From contig NZ_WIAO01000003.1 of the NCBI RefSeq assembly GCF_009451885.1, forward strand, positions 186,001 through 250,000: a stretch of 64,000 nt of DNA. Direction: 5' to 3'. Numbering within the stretch: the stretch's first letter is position 1; every line of letters begins with the position of its first letter. Position numbers and translations under genes: made by a program. This DNA is from Glycomyces albidus. GTDB taxonomy: Bacteria > Actinomycetota > Actinomycetes > Mycobacteriales > Micromonosporaceae. Below are positions 49,502 to 60,298 of this stretch, in pieces. The notes under the pieces were generated by a model. The model was not told where the DNA came from. It did no database searches and worked only from the letters and a program-made list of their open reading frames with translations.

Positions 49502-51045
49502 TCGACATCGAGGCGTCGGAGGACGACGACCACATCGACGCCAGCCCCGGCGCCAAGTGGTGGCGCCGGCACCTGCGCCGCCGGCGCCGCATCGCCCTCT
49601 GGACCACGATCGCCCTCGCCGCGACCGCCCTCGGCATCGGCGCCCAATGGGCCTACCCGCGGCTCCAATGCGGCCTCGGCGATCTCCAGATCCGCATGAT
49701 CGACCGCGAGTGCATCGGCGTCACCGACGGCAGCTTCGTCTTCCAGCCCCAGTTCACCGAGGTCCAGGAGAACATCAAAGCCGAGAACGACTGGGCCGCA
49801 GCCCAAGCGGAAGCCGAAGACCTCCCACTGGTGCGCATCGCCCTGCTCACCACCCTCACCACCACCGACGACAGCGCCATGAGCGCCGACAAGATCCAGA
49901 GCGCCCTCGAAGGCGCCTACGTCGCCCTCCACCGCGCCAACCACACCCGCGAACTCGGCGACCCCCAGCCGTACATCCAGCTCTACCTCGCCAACGAAGG
50001 CGCCCGCCAGACCCACTGGGAGGTCGCCGTCGACCAGATCGAAGACCTCCTCGACGACGAGGTCCCGCTCGTCGCCGTCATCGGCCAGGGCGTCAGCAGC
50101 GACGCCACCGTCGCCGCCGCCGAACGCCTGTCCGACCTCGGCGTCCCCATGGTCACCGGCGTCACCACCGCCGACGGCATCGACCACGCCCACATCGACG
50201 GCCTCGTCCGCACCGCCCCCAGCAACACCGACTTCGCCGTCGCCCTCCGCCGCCACCTCGACGCCCGCGGCGACCTCGACTCGGCGATCCTGGTCTACGA
50301 CAGCACCACACAGGACCGCTACACCACCACCCTCCGCACCGCCTACGAGACCGAACTCGGCACCTACCTCGACGGCGCCGACCAGCCGTTCCCCGGCCGC
50401 TCTATCGAGACCGGCGGACCCGAGGTCTTCGACCCCATCGTCCGCAACATCTGCGCCGCCGAGGCCGACACGGTCCTCTTCGCCGGACGCGAACCCGACC
50501 TGCGCGTCTTCCTCGAAGCCCTCAGCATCCGCGCCTGCCGCGAGGAGCAGCCCCTCGCGATCCTCTTCGGCGTCACCGGCACCGACCTTCAGCACGACAC
50601 CGAGACCCTCGACCACATCCGGGACGGCAACCTCGAGGTCCGCTACGCGGCCGGCTCCGACCCCGGCTGGGCCTCCGGCGCGGTCCCCGCACCGGAGGGC
50701 TTCGCGGCCTTCCACGAGCACTTCCGCACCCTCGTCAGCCGCGACGCCGCCGCCCTCTCCGACGGCTACGCGGTGACCTACCACGACGCGCTGGCGACGG
50801 CGATCGGCGCGGTCCGGATCACGAACCAGGGCGAGGCCGAGGCGCCGCCGCGCGAGGACGTGCGCGAGCACCTGCTGCTGCTCAACAGCGAGCAGGTGGT
50901 GCGCGGCGCGACGGGCACGCTGAGCTTCTCCAGCGACCGGTCGGGCAACCCGGGCGGCAAATGGGTCCCGGTCGTGCCCTTGCCCTACCCCGACGATCCG
51001 ACTGAACTCGCAGGTCAGAGCACCTATGTCACGCCCACGGCGTGA
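49498..51045 (+). CDS. Membrane-tethered type I periplasmic-binding-like receptor
   Basis: 515 residues. A cytoplasmic basic N-terminus (WWRRHLRRRRR, about 40 residues) and one membrane helix (about 43-60) hold an outer LivJ-like fold: LVRIALLTTLTTTDDSAMS, LEGAYVALHRAN, VPLVAVIGQGVSSDATVAAA, LGVPMVTGVTTADGIDHAH, VRTAPSNTDFAVALRRHL, and ADTVLFAGREPDL. These follow the branched-chain-amino-acid binding-protein pattern, but no ABC permease or ATPase is nearby and there is no lipobox. It looks like a sensor and not a transporter part. Translationally coupled to the preceding degenerate P-loop protein. Ligand unknown. Confidence 0.82.
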   Translation: MIDIEASEDDDHIDASPGAKWWRRHLRRRRRIALWTTIALAATALGIGAQWAYPRLQCGLGDLQIRMIDRECIGVTDGSFVFQPQFTEVQENIKAENDWAAAQAEAEDLPLVRIALLTTLTTTDDSAMSADKIQSALEGAYVALHRANHTRELGDPQPYIQLYLANEGARQTHWEVAVDQIEDLLDDEVPLVAVIGQGVSSDATVAAAERLSDLGVPMVTGVTTADGIDHAHIDGLVRTAPSNTDFAVALRRHLDARGDLDSAILVYDSTTQDRYTTTLRTAYETELGTYLDGADQPFPGRSIETGGPEVFDPIVRNICAAEADTVLFAGREPDLRVFLEALSIRACREEQPLAILFGVTGTDLQHDTETLDHIRDGNLEVRYAAGSDPGWASGAVPAPEGFAAFHEHFRTLVSRDAAALSDGYAVTYHDALATAIGAVRITNQGEAEAPPREDVREHLLLLNSEQVVRGATGTLSFSSDRSGNPGGKWVPVVPLPYPDDPTELAGQSTYVTPTA

Positions 51046-51114
51046 GGGCCGTGCATGAACCGCCGCTGAAGGGGTAACCCCCGGTCGACGCGCACCAAAG
51101 GAGGTTCGGAAACC

Positions 51115-51342
51115 ATGGGTGCTTTCGACAAGGCCAAGGACAAGGGCGAGCAGATGAAGGGTCGCGCCAAGGAGCAGTGGGGCGACGCCACCGACAACGA
51201 GACGCTCGAGAACGAGGGTCGCGGTGATGAGCTCAAGGGCAAGGCGAAGGAGAAGTGGCACGACCTCAAGGAAGAGGGCAGTGACAAGCTCCACGACGCC
51301 AAAGAGCGCATGACCGGCCGCGGCGGGGAAGAACGCCGCTGA
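51115..51342 (+). CDS. CsbD-family stress protein
   Basis: 75 residues, highly charged and helical: DKAKDKGEQMKGRAKEQWGD, then GDELKGKAKEKWHDLKEEG. The G-x-x-K-x-K-G-x-A-K-E repeats define CsbD. A near-ideal AAAGGAGG site precedes the ATG, implying high expression, probably under stress. It is a likely single-gene transcript with its own terminator. Confidence 0.88.
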   Translation: MGAFDKAKDKGEQMKGRAKEQWGDATDNETLENEGRGDELKGKAKEKWHDLKEEGSDKLHDAKERMTGRGGEERR

Positions 51343-51353
51343 CGGAGACGGCA

Positions 51354-51383
51354 AGGGGCCGGGACGTGATCGTCCCGGCCCCT
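51354..51383. terminator. Terminator between csbD-like gene and lacI
   Basis: Perfect 12-base arms (AGGGGCCGGGAC and its complement) around GTGATC lie 12 bases after the CsbD stop; it can also serve the convergent lacI gene. Confidence 0.8.
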
Positions 51384-51441
51384 CGTGTGCCCGTTCCCGC
51401 GGGCCCTGTATCGCGGCCCCTCGTACGTTCCGCCCGTGCCG

Positions 51442-52503
51442 TCAGCGGCGCCGCGGCGGGGCCACCGTCTCGCGGACCACGATGTGCGTCCCGAGGACGA
51501 CCCGGTCGTCCAGCTCCGGGCCCCGGTGCAGGGCCAGCCGGACGGCCTCGCGGCCGAGCTGCTCGTGCGGCACGTGGACCGTGGTCAGTGCGGGCGTCAG
51601 GTCCGAGGCGAGCGGGATGTCGTCGAACCCGACGACCGACATGTCCTCGGGGACGCTCACGCCCGCTTCGCGCAGCGCCTTCAGCACGCCCGCCGCGACC
51701 ATGTCGGTCGCGGCGAAGACCGCGGTGACGTCGTCGCGTTCGGCGAGCAGCCTGCGGGTGAGCTCGTGGCCGCTGGCCTTGCTGAAGCTGCCCGGCAGGA
51801 TGAGCGACTCGTCGACCTCGACGCCGTGGTCGGCGTGCGCCCGCTTGAACCCGCGGATGCGCTCGTCCGTGGTCGTCAAGCCCTCGCCGAACCCCATGTA
51901 GCAGATCCGGCGGTGCCCGGCCGACAGCAGGTGCGAGGTCATCGCGTATGCCCCGCCCTCGTTGTCGTAGTGGACGACCGTGGCCGGCACGTCGTCGCCG
52001 GGGGAGGGCCGCCCGCACAGCACCAGCCGCGAACCGGACCGGTCCAGCGCGGTCGCGAAGTACCGCATCCGCTCCTGGTAGTGCTCGTTGTCCCATCCGC
52101 CGCCGACGACGATGACGGCCTCGGCGTGCTGCTCCCGCATGAGTTCCACGACGGCGAGTTCCCGCTCGGGGTCGCCGTGCGTGGTGCACAGCAGGCACAG
52201 CCGCCCTTCGGAGGCCGCCTGCTGCTCGACGCCGCGCGCGATGTACGCGTAGAAGGGCCCCGTCACGTCGTCCACGACGAACGCGACGGTCTTCGTCGTC
52301 GCGCCCGCCAGCGCCCGGGCGTGAGCGTTCACCACGTAGTCGAGTTCGCGCATGGCGCGCAGCACCTTCGAGCGGGTCGCGGGCGCCACCGGGTAGTTCC
52401 CGGCGAGGACCCGCGAGACCGTCGGCACCGAGACGCCGGCGCGGGCGGCCACGTCCCGGATCGTCGGGCGCTTGCCGACCTCGGCATTCGACTTCTTGGG
52501 CAC
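51442..52503 (-). CDS. LacI-family transcriptional repressor
   Basis: 353 residues. The N-terminal helix-turn-helix and hinge are clear (TIRDVAARAGVSVPTVSRVL, then YVVNAHARALAG), followed by a sugar-binding periplasmic-like domain (VAFVVDDVTGPFYAYIARGV; AVFAATDMVAAGVLKALREAG; VVGFDDIPLASDLTPALTTV). The GTG at 52503 with AGAAGGA was preferred over the ATG at 52545. It lies just downstream of lacZ on the same strand and most likely represses it, releasing on a galactoside. Confidence 0.93.
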   Translation of the reverse strand: MPKKSNAEVGKRPTIRDVAARAGVSVPTVSRVLAGNYPVAPATRSKVLRAMRELDYVVNAHARALAGATTKTVAFVVDDVTGPFYAYIARGVEQQAASEGRLCLLCTTHGDPERELAVVELMREQHAEAVIVVGGGWDNEHYQERMRYFATALDRSGSRLVLCGRPSPGDDVPATVVHYDNEGGAYAMTSHLLSAGHRRICYMGFGEGLTTTDERIRGFKRAHADHGVEVDESLILPGSFSKASGHELTRRLLAERDDVTAVFAATDMVAAGVLKALREAGVSVPEDMSVVGFDDIPLASDLTPALTTVHVPHEQLGREAVRLALHRGPELDDRVVLGTHIVVRETVAPPRRR

Positions 52504-52608
52504 AGGGGTCCTTCTCTCACCGGTTGGGATGCGACGGGTCCGCACTCAGGGTAGTTCACACCGTGGACACCCGATGCGCGCGAACCCGTCGCCCCGGCGG
52601 CCCCGACC

Positions 52609-55890
<3,282 letters not shown>

Positions 55891-56544
55891 CTACCCGATC
55901 GGAACCAGGGCCGAGGTGATCAGCACCGCGCCCTCAGGGAACCGCTCCGCCGCATACGCCTCCAACTCCGGCGTCGCCAGCAGCGCGTGTATCAGCACCA
56001 CGCTGTGCGCCTCGTCGACCCGAGCCCAGTACAAGAGCCCCGGGAACGCCGCCGTGACCTCGTTCGCCAACGCCTCCAGCTCCTCCACCGGCAGCACCTC
56101 CGCCGGCTCGGGGAACTCCGGCTCCTCGGGCAGCAGATGCGGATAGTCCGCCATGTCGACCTCCGCCTTCGACACCGGGTCTTCGGTGAGCACCAGCGAC
56201 TCCCCGTCGAACACACCCGTCACGATGTAATCGCCCCACCGGACCCCGTGCAGCGTCTCGTGCTCCACCGACTCCCAGTCCCAGCCCGACACCGGAATGC
56301 CCCCGCATATAGGCGGGATCGACGCCGTCGCCATCCCGCACAGCTCCGGCACGTCCGCGTCCGCCTTCTGCAGCACCGTCAGCCCACCCTGGTAGACCAC
56401 CGCGTCCTCGGCCACCGCCGTCACCGCGCCGTCCGAGGCCCCGCTCGCGCCGCCGGCTTCGTCCGCGCCGCCGTCACCGCAGGCCGCGAGGGCGAGCACC
56501 GCCGCCACCGCCACCCACCCCCGTCGCATCACATGTCCGCTCAT
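55891..56544 (-). CDS. Predicted lipoprotein of unknown function
   Basis: 217 residues. A short basic start, a hydrophobic stretch (WVAVAAVLALAAC) and lipobox LAAC-GDGG mark lipid attachment and export. The mature part has an Ala/Gly/Asp linker, then a domain with two cysteines (ELCGMA; PPICGGIPVSGWDW) and a C-terminal half that looks like EVTAAFPGLLYWARVDEAHSVVLIH. I do not recognise the family. ATG at 56544 is one of three possible starts (56562, 56544, 56529). Confidence 0.75.
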   Translation of the reverse strand: MSGHVMRRGWVAVAAVLALAACGDGGADEAGGASGASDGAVTAVAEDAVVYQGGLTVLQKADADVPELCGMATASIPPICGGIPVSGWDWESVEHETLHGVRWGDYIVTGVFDGESLVLTEDPVSKAEVDMADYPHLLPEEPEFPEPAEVLPVEELEALANEVTAAFPGLLYWARVDEAHSVVLIHALLATPELEAYAAERFPEGAVLITSALVPIG

Positions 56545-56601
56545 GCCGGTTCGACGCCGCACCGCGGCCCCCGGTTCCCAGTCGATTCACAGATGCCCGG
56601 A

Positions 56602-56636
56602 GTCGCACCCCAGTGCTAGGTTTTCCCGGGTGCGAC
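56602..56636 (+). promoter_or_regulatory. Promoter of the DMT transporter within a 9-bp dyad
   Basis: GTCGCACCC (56602-56610) and GGGTGCGAC (56628-56636) are perfect complements 17 bases apart. TAGGTT, a -10-type box (about 56617-56622), lies between them. A regulator binding the dyad would cover the promoter. Confidence 0.4.
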
Positions 56637-56703
56637 CCGCGCCCGAGCCCGGAGCCCGCCACCCAGCGGCGCCCCACCCGCCCACCCACAGGAGCCATCG
56701 CCC

Positions 56704-57639
56704 ATGAGCGAGCGATTCAACACCCGCGCGGCGATCGCCGTCGGCATCACCGTCCTCTGCTGGGCCTCGGCGTTCGTCTCCATTCGGGACGCCGGCCGCC
56801 ACCTCGACCCCGGCCCGCTCACCCTCGGCCGCGCCGCCGTCGCCGCCGTGGTCCTCCTCGCCGTCTGGGCCGTCCGCCGCGAAGGACTCCCCGGCCGGCG
56901 CGCCTGGCCCGGCATCGCCACCGCCGGCGTCCTCTGGTTCGGCGTCTACATGGTCGCCCTCAACTGGGGCGAGCAGCTCGTCGACGCCGGCACCGCCGCG
57001 CTCATCGTCAACATCGGACCCATCCTCATCGCCCTCCTCGGCGGCTGGATCCTCAAGGAGGGCTTCCCGCCCCGGCTGTTCCTCGGCATCGCCGTCGCCT
57101 TCGCCGGCGTCGCCCTGGTGAGCCTCTCCATGTCCCGCGACAGCGCCGCCTCCGTCCTCGGCGTCCTCCTGTGCCTGGTCTCGGCCATCACCTACGCCGT
57201 CAGCGTCGTCGTCCAGAAACCCACGCTCCAGCACTGCTCCTCGCTCCAGTTCACCGCCTTCGGCAACGCCATCGCCGCGGTCCTGTGCCTGCCGTTCGCG
57301 CCCCAGCTCTTCTCGCAGCTCGGCGACGCCCCCGCCTCCGCGACGCTGCACGTCCTCTACCTCGGCCTGTTCCCGACCGCGCTGGCGTTCCTCACCTGGG
57401 GTTACGCGCTGCGGTACACGACGGCCGGGAAGATGGGCGCCACCACGTACGTCGTCCCCGCGATCGTGGTCGTCATGTCCTGGCTGCTCCTCGGCGAGGT
57501 CCCCACCTGGCTCACCCTCGCCGGCGGCGCCGTCGCCCTGGTGGGCGTCGCGATCTCCCGCTCGAGCGGCCGCGCGGGCAGGAAGGCGGCCCCGCCCGCC
57601 GCGCCGGCGGAGGAAGTCGCGCCGACCGCCACGTCGTAG
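56704..57639 (+). CDS. EamA/DMT-family transporter
   Basis: 311 residues with ten membrane helices in two EamA halves: LCWASAFVSIRDAGRHLDPGP at the start and TYAVSVVVQKPTLQ at the start of the second half. GYALRYTTAGKMGATTYVVPAIVVVMSWLLLGE is the typical end of the fold. Such proteins export metabolites or amino acids; the substrate is unknown. A loop with GGAGCC precedes the ATG. Confidence 0.9.
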   Translation: MSERFNTRAAIAVGITVLCWASAFVSIRDAGRHLDPGPLTLGRAAVAAVVLLAVWAVRREGLPGRRAWPGIATAGVLWFGVYMVALNWGEQLVDAGTAALIVNIGPILIALLGGWILKEGFPPRLFLGIAVAFAGVALVSLSMSRDSAASVLGVLLCLVSAITYAVSVVVQKPTLQHCSSLQFTAFGNAIAAVLCLPFAPQLFSQLGDAPASATLHVLYLGLFPTALAFLTWGYALRYTTAGKMGATTYVVPAIVVVMSWLLLGEVPTWLTLAGGAVALVGVAISRSSGRAGRKAAPPAAPAEEVAPTATS

Positions 57640-57646
57640 CGACAGA

Positions 57647-57668
57647 GCCGGGCCGACCCCGGCCCGGC
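57647..57668. terminator. Terminator between the DMT transporter and the SRPBCC gene
   Basis: Perfect nine-base arms (GCCGGGCCG and its complement) around ACCC, between convergent stops. Confidence 0.65.
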
Positions 57669-57678
57669 CATGCCGACG

Positions 57679-58236
57679 CTAGGCCAAGCGCTCGGCGAGG
57701 CGCTCGAGCCGGTCCTTCCATGCGGCCTTGGCCGCCGCCGCGGCCTCGGCCGAGTCGAGCTTCGCGATCTCGACCTGCACCGCGGTCCGATCCTCGCCCT
57801 TCGGGGAGAGGTTCGCGTACACCTGGCTGCCGTCCGAGGCGTCGAACCGCACCGACTTCGGCGGCGACGCGCTGCGCTGCGACAGCTCGAGGCCGCCCAG
57901 CCACGCCGCCTGGTGCTCGGGATCGGCGAGCTGCTCGAAGGCCGCTCCGACCGCGACGGGCACGGTCTTCGACGCGGTGGCGCTGAAGGTCCCGTCCGGG
58001 CGCTGGCCCGGCTCGCGCATGCCCCGCTCCTGCTCGTACCCGACGGTGATCGACTGCGCCCACCACCCGTCGATCTCGAACTCGTCCACCAGCATCCGCG
58101 CGATCGCCGTGTGGTCGAGCGCCGCCGCGCCCCGCTCGTCGAGCAGGGCCAGCCACGTCTTCCAGTCCGCGCCCGTGCCCTCGATGAGGGCCTGGTCGGA
58201 CATGCTCTCCCGCCGCCGCGCCGTCGATTCGCCCAT
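57679..58236 (-). CDS. DUF4287-like/SRPBCC-domain protein
   Basis: 185 residues. The N-terminal part (GADWKTWLALLDERGAAALDHTAIARML, then WWAQSITVGYEQERGMRE) is the DUF4287-type helical domain; the C-terminal half (DGTFSATASKTVPVAVGAAFEQL) fits an SRPBCC/AHSA1-like lipid-binding fold. No enzyme activity is known. The ATG is preceded six bases away by TAGGCT, so it is probably leaderless; a second ATG lies 11 codons in. Confidence 0.82.
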   Translation of the reverse strand: MGESTARRRESMSDQALIEGTGADWKTWLALLDERGAAALDHTAIARMLVDEFEIDGWWAQSITVGYEQERGMREPGQRPDGTFSATASKTVPVAVGAAFEQLADPEHQAAWLGGLELSQRSASPPKSVRFDASDGSQVYANLSPKGEDRTAVQVEIAKLDSAEAAAAAKAAWKDRLERLAERLA

Positions 58237-58242
58237 GGACCC

Positions 58243-58248
58243 AGCCTA
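58243..58248 (-). promoter_or_regulatory. Leaderless -10 box of the SRPBCC gene
   Basis: On the minus strand TAGGCT ends six bases before the ATG at 58236. Confidence 0.55.
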
Positions 58249-58340
58249 GGCCCGCAGCGCCGTCCGGGCGTCCGCTTCGCGACGCCGTGATGCGCGACTT
58301 CCTCGCGTTTTCAGGTGCTCGGGCGGTGTCATACCCCCAC

Positions 58341-58392
58341 GGTACACTTGTCGCCAGGGGTCCCTTAAGAGCGGAAATATCGCGATATAAGG
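58341..58392 (+). repeat. Dispersed repeat, copy A
   Basis: Fifty-two bases, noticeably AT-richer than the surroundings, that align with copy B at 63249-63299. Both contain the identical 18-mer CGCCAGGGGTCCCTTAAG, followed by CGGAAATATC. Copy A then has the perfect palindrome ATATCGCGATAT. It lies in the 246-base gap before the first SGNH esterase gene. A nearby CCGTAAA/TTTACGG stem (about 58401-58422) is a separate feature. Confidence 0.7.
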
Positions 58393-58482
58393 TGATTCTT
58401 CCGTAAAACCCGGAATTTACGGTGATTCGTACAGACAGGGCAATACAGTTCCATCTCGTACCGACTTGGAACGGAGCCCGAA

Positions 58483-59265
58483 ATGAACCCTGTGCGTCAG
58501 GCGGCGACGGCGTTGGCCGCGTCCGCCGCTCTCGTCCTGATCCCCGCCGCCGCCGAAGCGAAGCCGCCGACCGCGTATGCGGCCCTCGGCGACTCGTACT
58601 CCTCCGGCACCGGCGCCGGCCGGTACTTCGACGACGAGTGCCTCCGCTCCGATCTCGCCTACCCCCGACTGCTCGCCGACCGGCTCGGCGCCGACCTGGC
58701 CTTCGCGGCGTGCTCGGGCGCGACCACCGCCGACCTCCTCGCCGAGCAGCTCGGAGCGCTGGACAGCGCCACCGATCTCGTCACCGTCACCGTCGGCGGC
58801 AACGACATCGGCTGGGCGGAGGCCCTTACGGCCTGCATCACCCCGCTCGCCGACTGCACCGACGAGATCGAGGCCTCCGAGGGGCTCATCCGGAACGAGC
58901 TGCCCGGCCTCCTCGACGACACCTACAGTGCGATCGCCGACCGGGCCCCCAACGCGGAGGTCCTCGTCATCGGCTACCCGCGCCTGTTCAACGAGCAGCG
59001 CACCTGCGGCGCCCTCGACCAGCCCACCGTCGAGGAGCAGATTCGCATGAACCAGGGCGCCGACCTCCTCGCCGGCGTCCTCTCCGACGCCGCCGCCCGG
59101 CACGACTTCACCTATGTGGACGTCCGCGGGTACTTCGCCGGCCACGCCGTGTGCGACTTCGAGCCCTACCTGCACGCTCTGCGCCTCCCGACCGTGGAGT
59201 CCTACCACCCGAACGCCCTCGGACACGCCAACGGCTACCTCCCGGCCGTCGCCGACGCGGTGTGA
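58483..59265 (+). CDS. Secreted SGNH/GDSL esterase (copy 1)
   Basis: 260 residues. A signal peptide (cleavage near AEA-26) is followed by block I GDSYSSG (Ser38), the oxyanion GGNDIG block, and the catalytic His242 in SYHPNALGH. Six cysteines suggest three disulfides. It resembles the Streptomyces secreted GDSL lipase/phospholipase family. A GGAACGGAG site precedes the ATG. It is duplicated 190 bases downstream. Confidence 0.92.
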   Translation: MNPVRQAATALAASAALVLIPAAAEAKPPTAYAALGDSYSSGTGAGRYFDDECLRSDLAYPRLLADRLGADLAFAACSGATTADLLAEQLGALDSATDLVTVTVGGNDIGWAEALTACITPLADCTDEIEASEGLIRNELPGLLDDTYSAIADRAPNAEVLVIGYPRLFNEQRTCGALDQPTVEEQIRMNQGADLLAGVLSDAAARHDFTYVDVRGYFAGHAVCDFEPYLHALRLPTVESYHPNALGHANGYLPAVADAV

Positions 59266-59272
59266 GTTCCCG

Positions 59273-59302
59273 CGTGCCGGGGCGGAGCACCGCCCCGGCA
59301 CG
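59273..59302 (+). terminator. Terminator after SGNH copy 1
   Basis: Perfect 13-base arms around AGCA, eight bases past the stop. It separates the two esterase genes, so the second needs its own promoter. Confidence 0.8.
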
Positions 59303-59454
59303 CCTGCGCCTCAAGCACACCCGCCCCGGCCGCCGCCACCCTCAGAACGAGATGTGTAAATTTCCCGATTTATCAGCATGAAAGGGTTCCGTGCAAGTTA
59401 CCGGCGAGTTCACAATATGGGGCAAGTCTTCCCCCGACTCGCGAAGGAACCCCC

Positions 59455-60234
59455 ATGGACCGACTCCGACGATCAGCGACGACCGCGATCGCCGCCCTCG
59501 CCGCGCTCCTCGTCATTCCCGCTGCGGCCCAAGCCCAGCAGACCGAGTACGTCGCCCTCGGCGACTCCTACTCCTCCGGCTCGGGCGCCGGCCCCTACAC
59601 CGATGCGGCCTGCCAGCGCTCGAACAAGGCCCACCCCGCTCTCCTCGCCGCGGAGCTCGGCGCCGAGTTCACCTTCGTCGCCTGCGGCGGAGCGACCACC
59701 GCAGACGTCCTCGCCGAACAGGTCCAGGCCCTCGACGCGGGCACCGACCTCGTCACGATCGGCGTGGGCGGCAACGACATCGGCTGGTCCGACGCCGTGA
59801 TCGCCTGCATCACCCCGTTCCAGAACTGCACGCCCGCCATCGAGGAGGCCGAGCGGCGGGCGACCGAGGAGCTGCCGGCCCGGCTCGACGCCGTCTACAC
59901 CGAGATCGAGACGCGCGCCCCCGACGCCGAGGTCTACGTGACCGGCTACCCGCGGCTCTTCGCCGCCCGCAACGCCTGCGACGCCCTGGGGTCGATCAGC
60001 ATCGCCGAGCAGATCCGCATGAACCAGGGCGCCGACCTGCTCTCCGGGGTCATCCAGGCCGCCGCGGAGAGCCACGGGTTCACCTATGTGGACGTGCGGG
60101 ACGAGTTCGCGGGCCACGAGATCTGCTCCAGGACCCCCTGGCTGCACGGCTTCACGATCTTCGACGTCCCCTACCACCCGAACGCCGCCGGCCACAGCTC
60201 CGGCTACTACCCCGCCCTGCTCGGCGCGCTCTGA
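59455..60234 (+). CDS. Secreted SGNH/GDSL esterase (copy 2)
   Basis: 259 residues. Same layout as copy 1: signal peptide to about residue 27, GDSYSSG (Ser38), VGGNDIGW, RLFAARNACDAL with the same cysteine spacing, MNQGADLLSGV, and His241 in PYHPNAAGH. The two differ throughout by many substitutions, so the duplication is old. GAAGGAA precedes the ATG. The upstream 150 bases are AT-richer (TAAATTTCCCGATTTATC). Confidence 0.92.
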   Translation: MDRLRRSATTAIAALAALLVIPAAAQAQQTEYVALGDSYSSGSGAGPYTDAACQRSNKAHPALLAAELGAEFTFVACGGATTADVLAEQVQALDAGTDLVTIGVGGNDIGWSDAVIACITPFQNCTPAIEEAERRATEELPARLDAVYTEIETRAPDAEVYVTGYPRLFAARNACDALGSISIAEQIRMNQGADLLSGVIQAAAESHGFTYVDVRDEFAGHEICSRTPWLHGFTIFDVPYHPNAAGHSSGYYPALLGAL

Positions 60235-60245
60235 CCGCGCACGAG

Positions 60246-60279
60246 CGGCGGCCCGGCGGCTCAGCCCGCCGGGCCGCCG
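60246..60279. terminator. Terminator between SGNH copy 2 and recQ
   Basis: Perfect 14-base arms (60246-60259 and 60266-60279) around CTCAGC lie between convergent genes. Confidence 0.85.
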
Positions 60280-60298
60280 ACGGGCTTCGAGACCGCCG

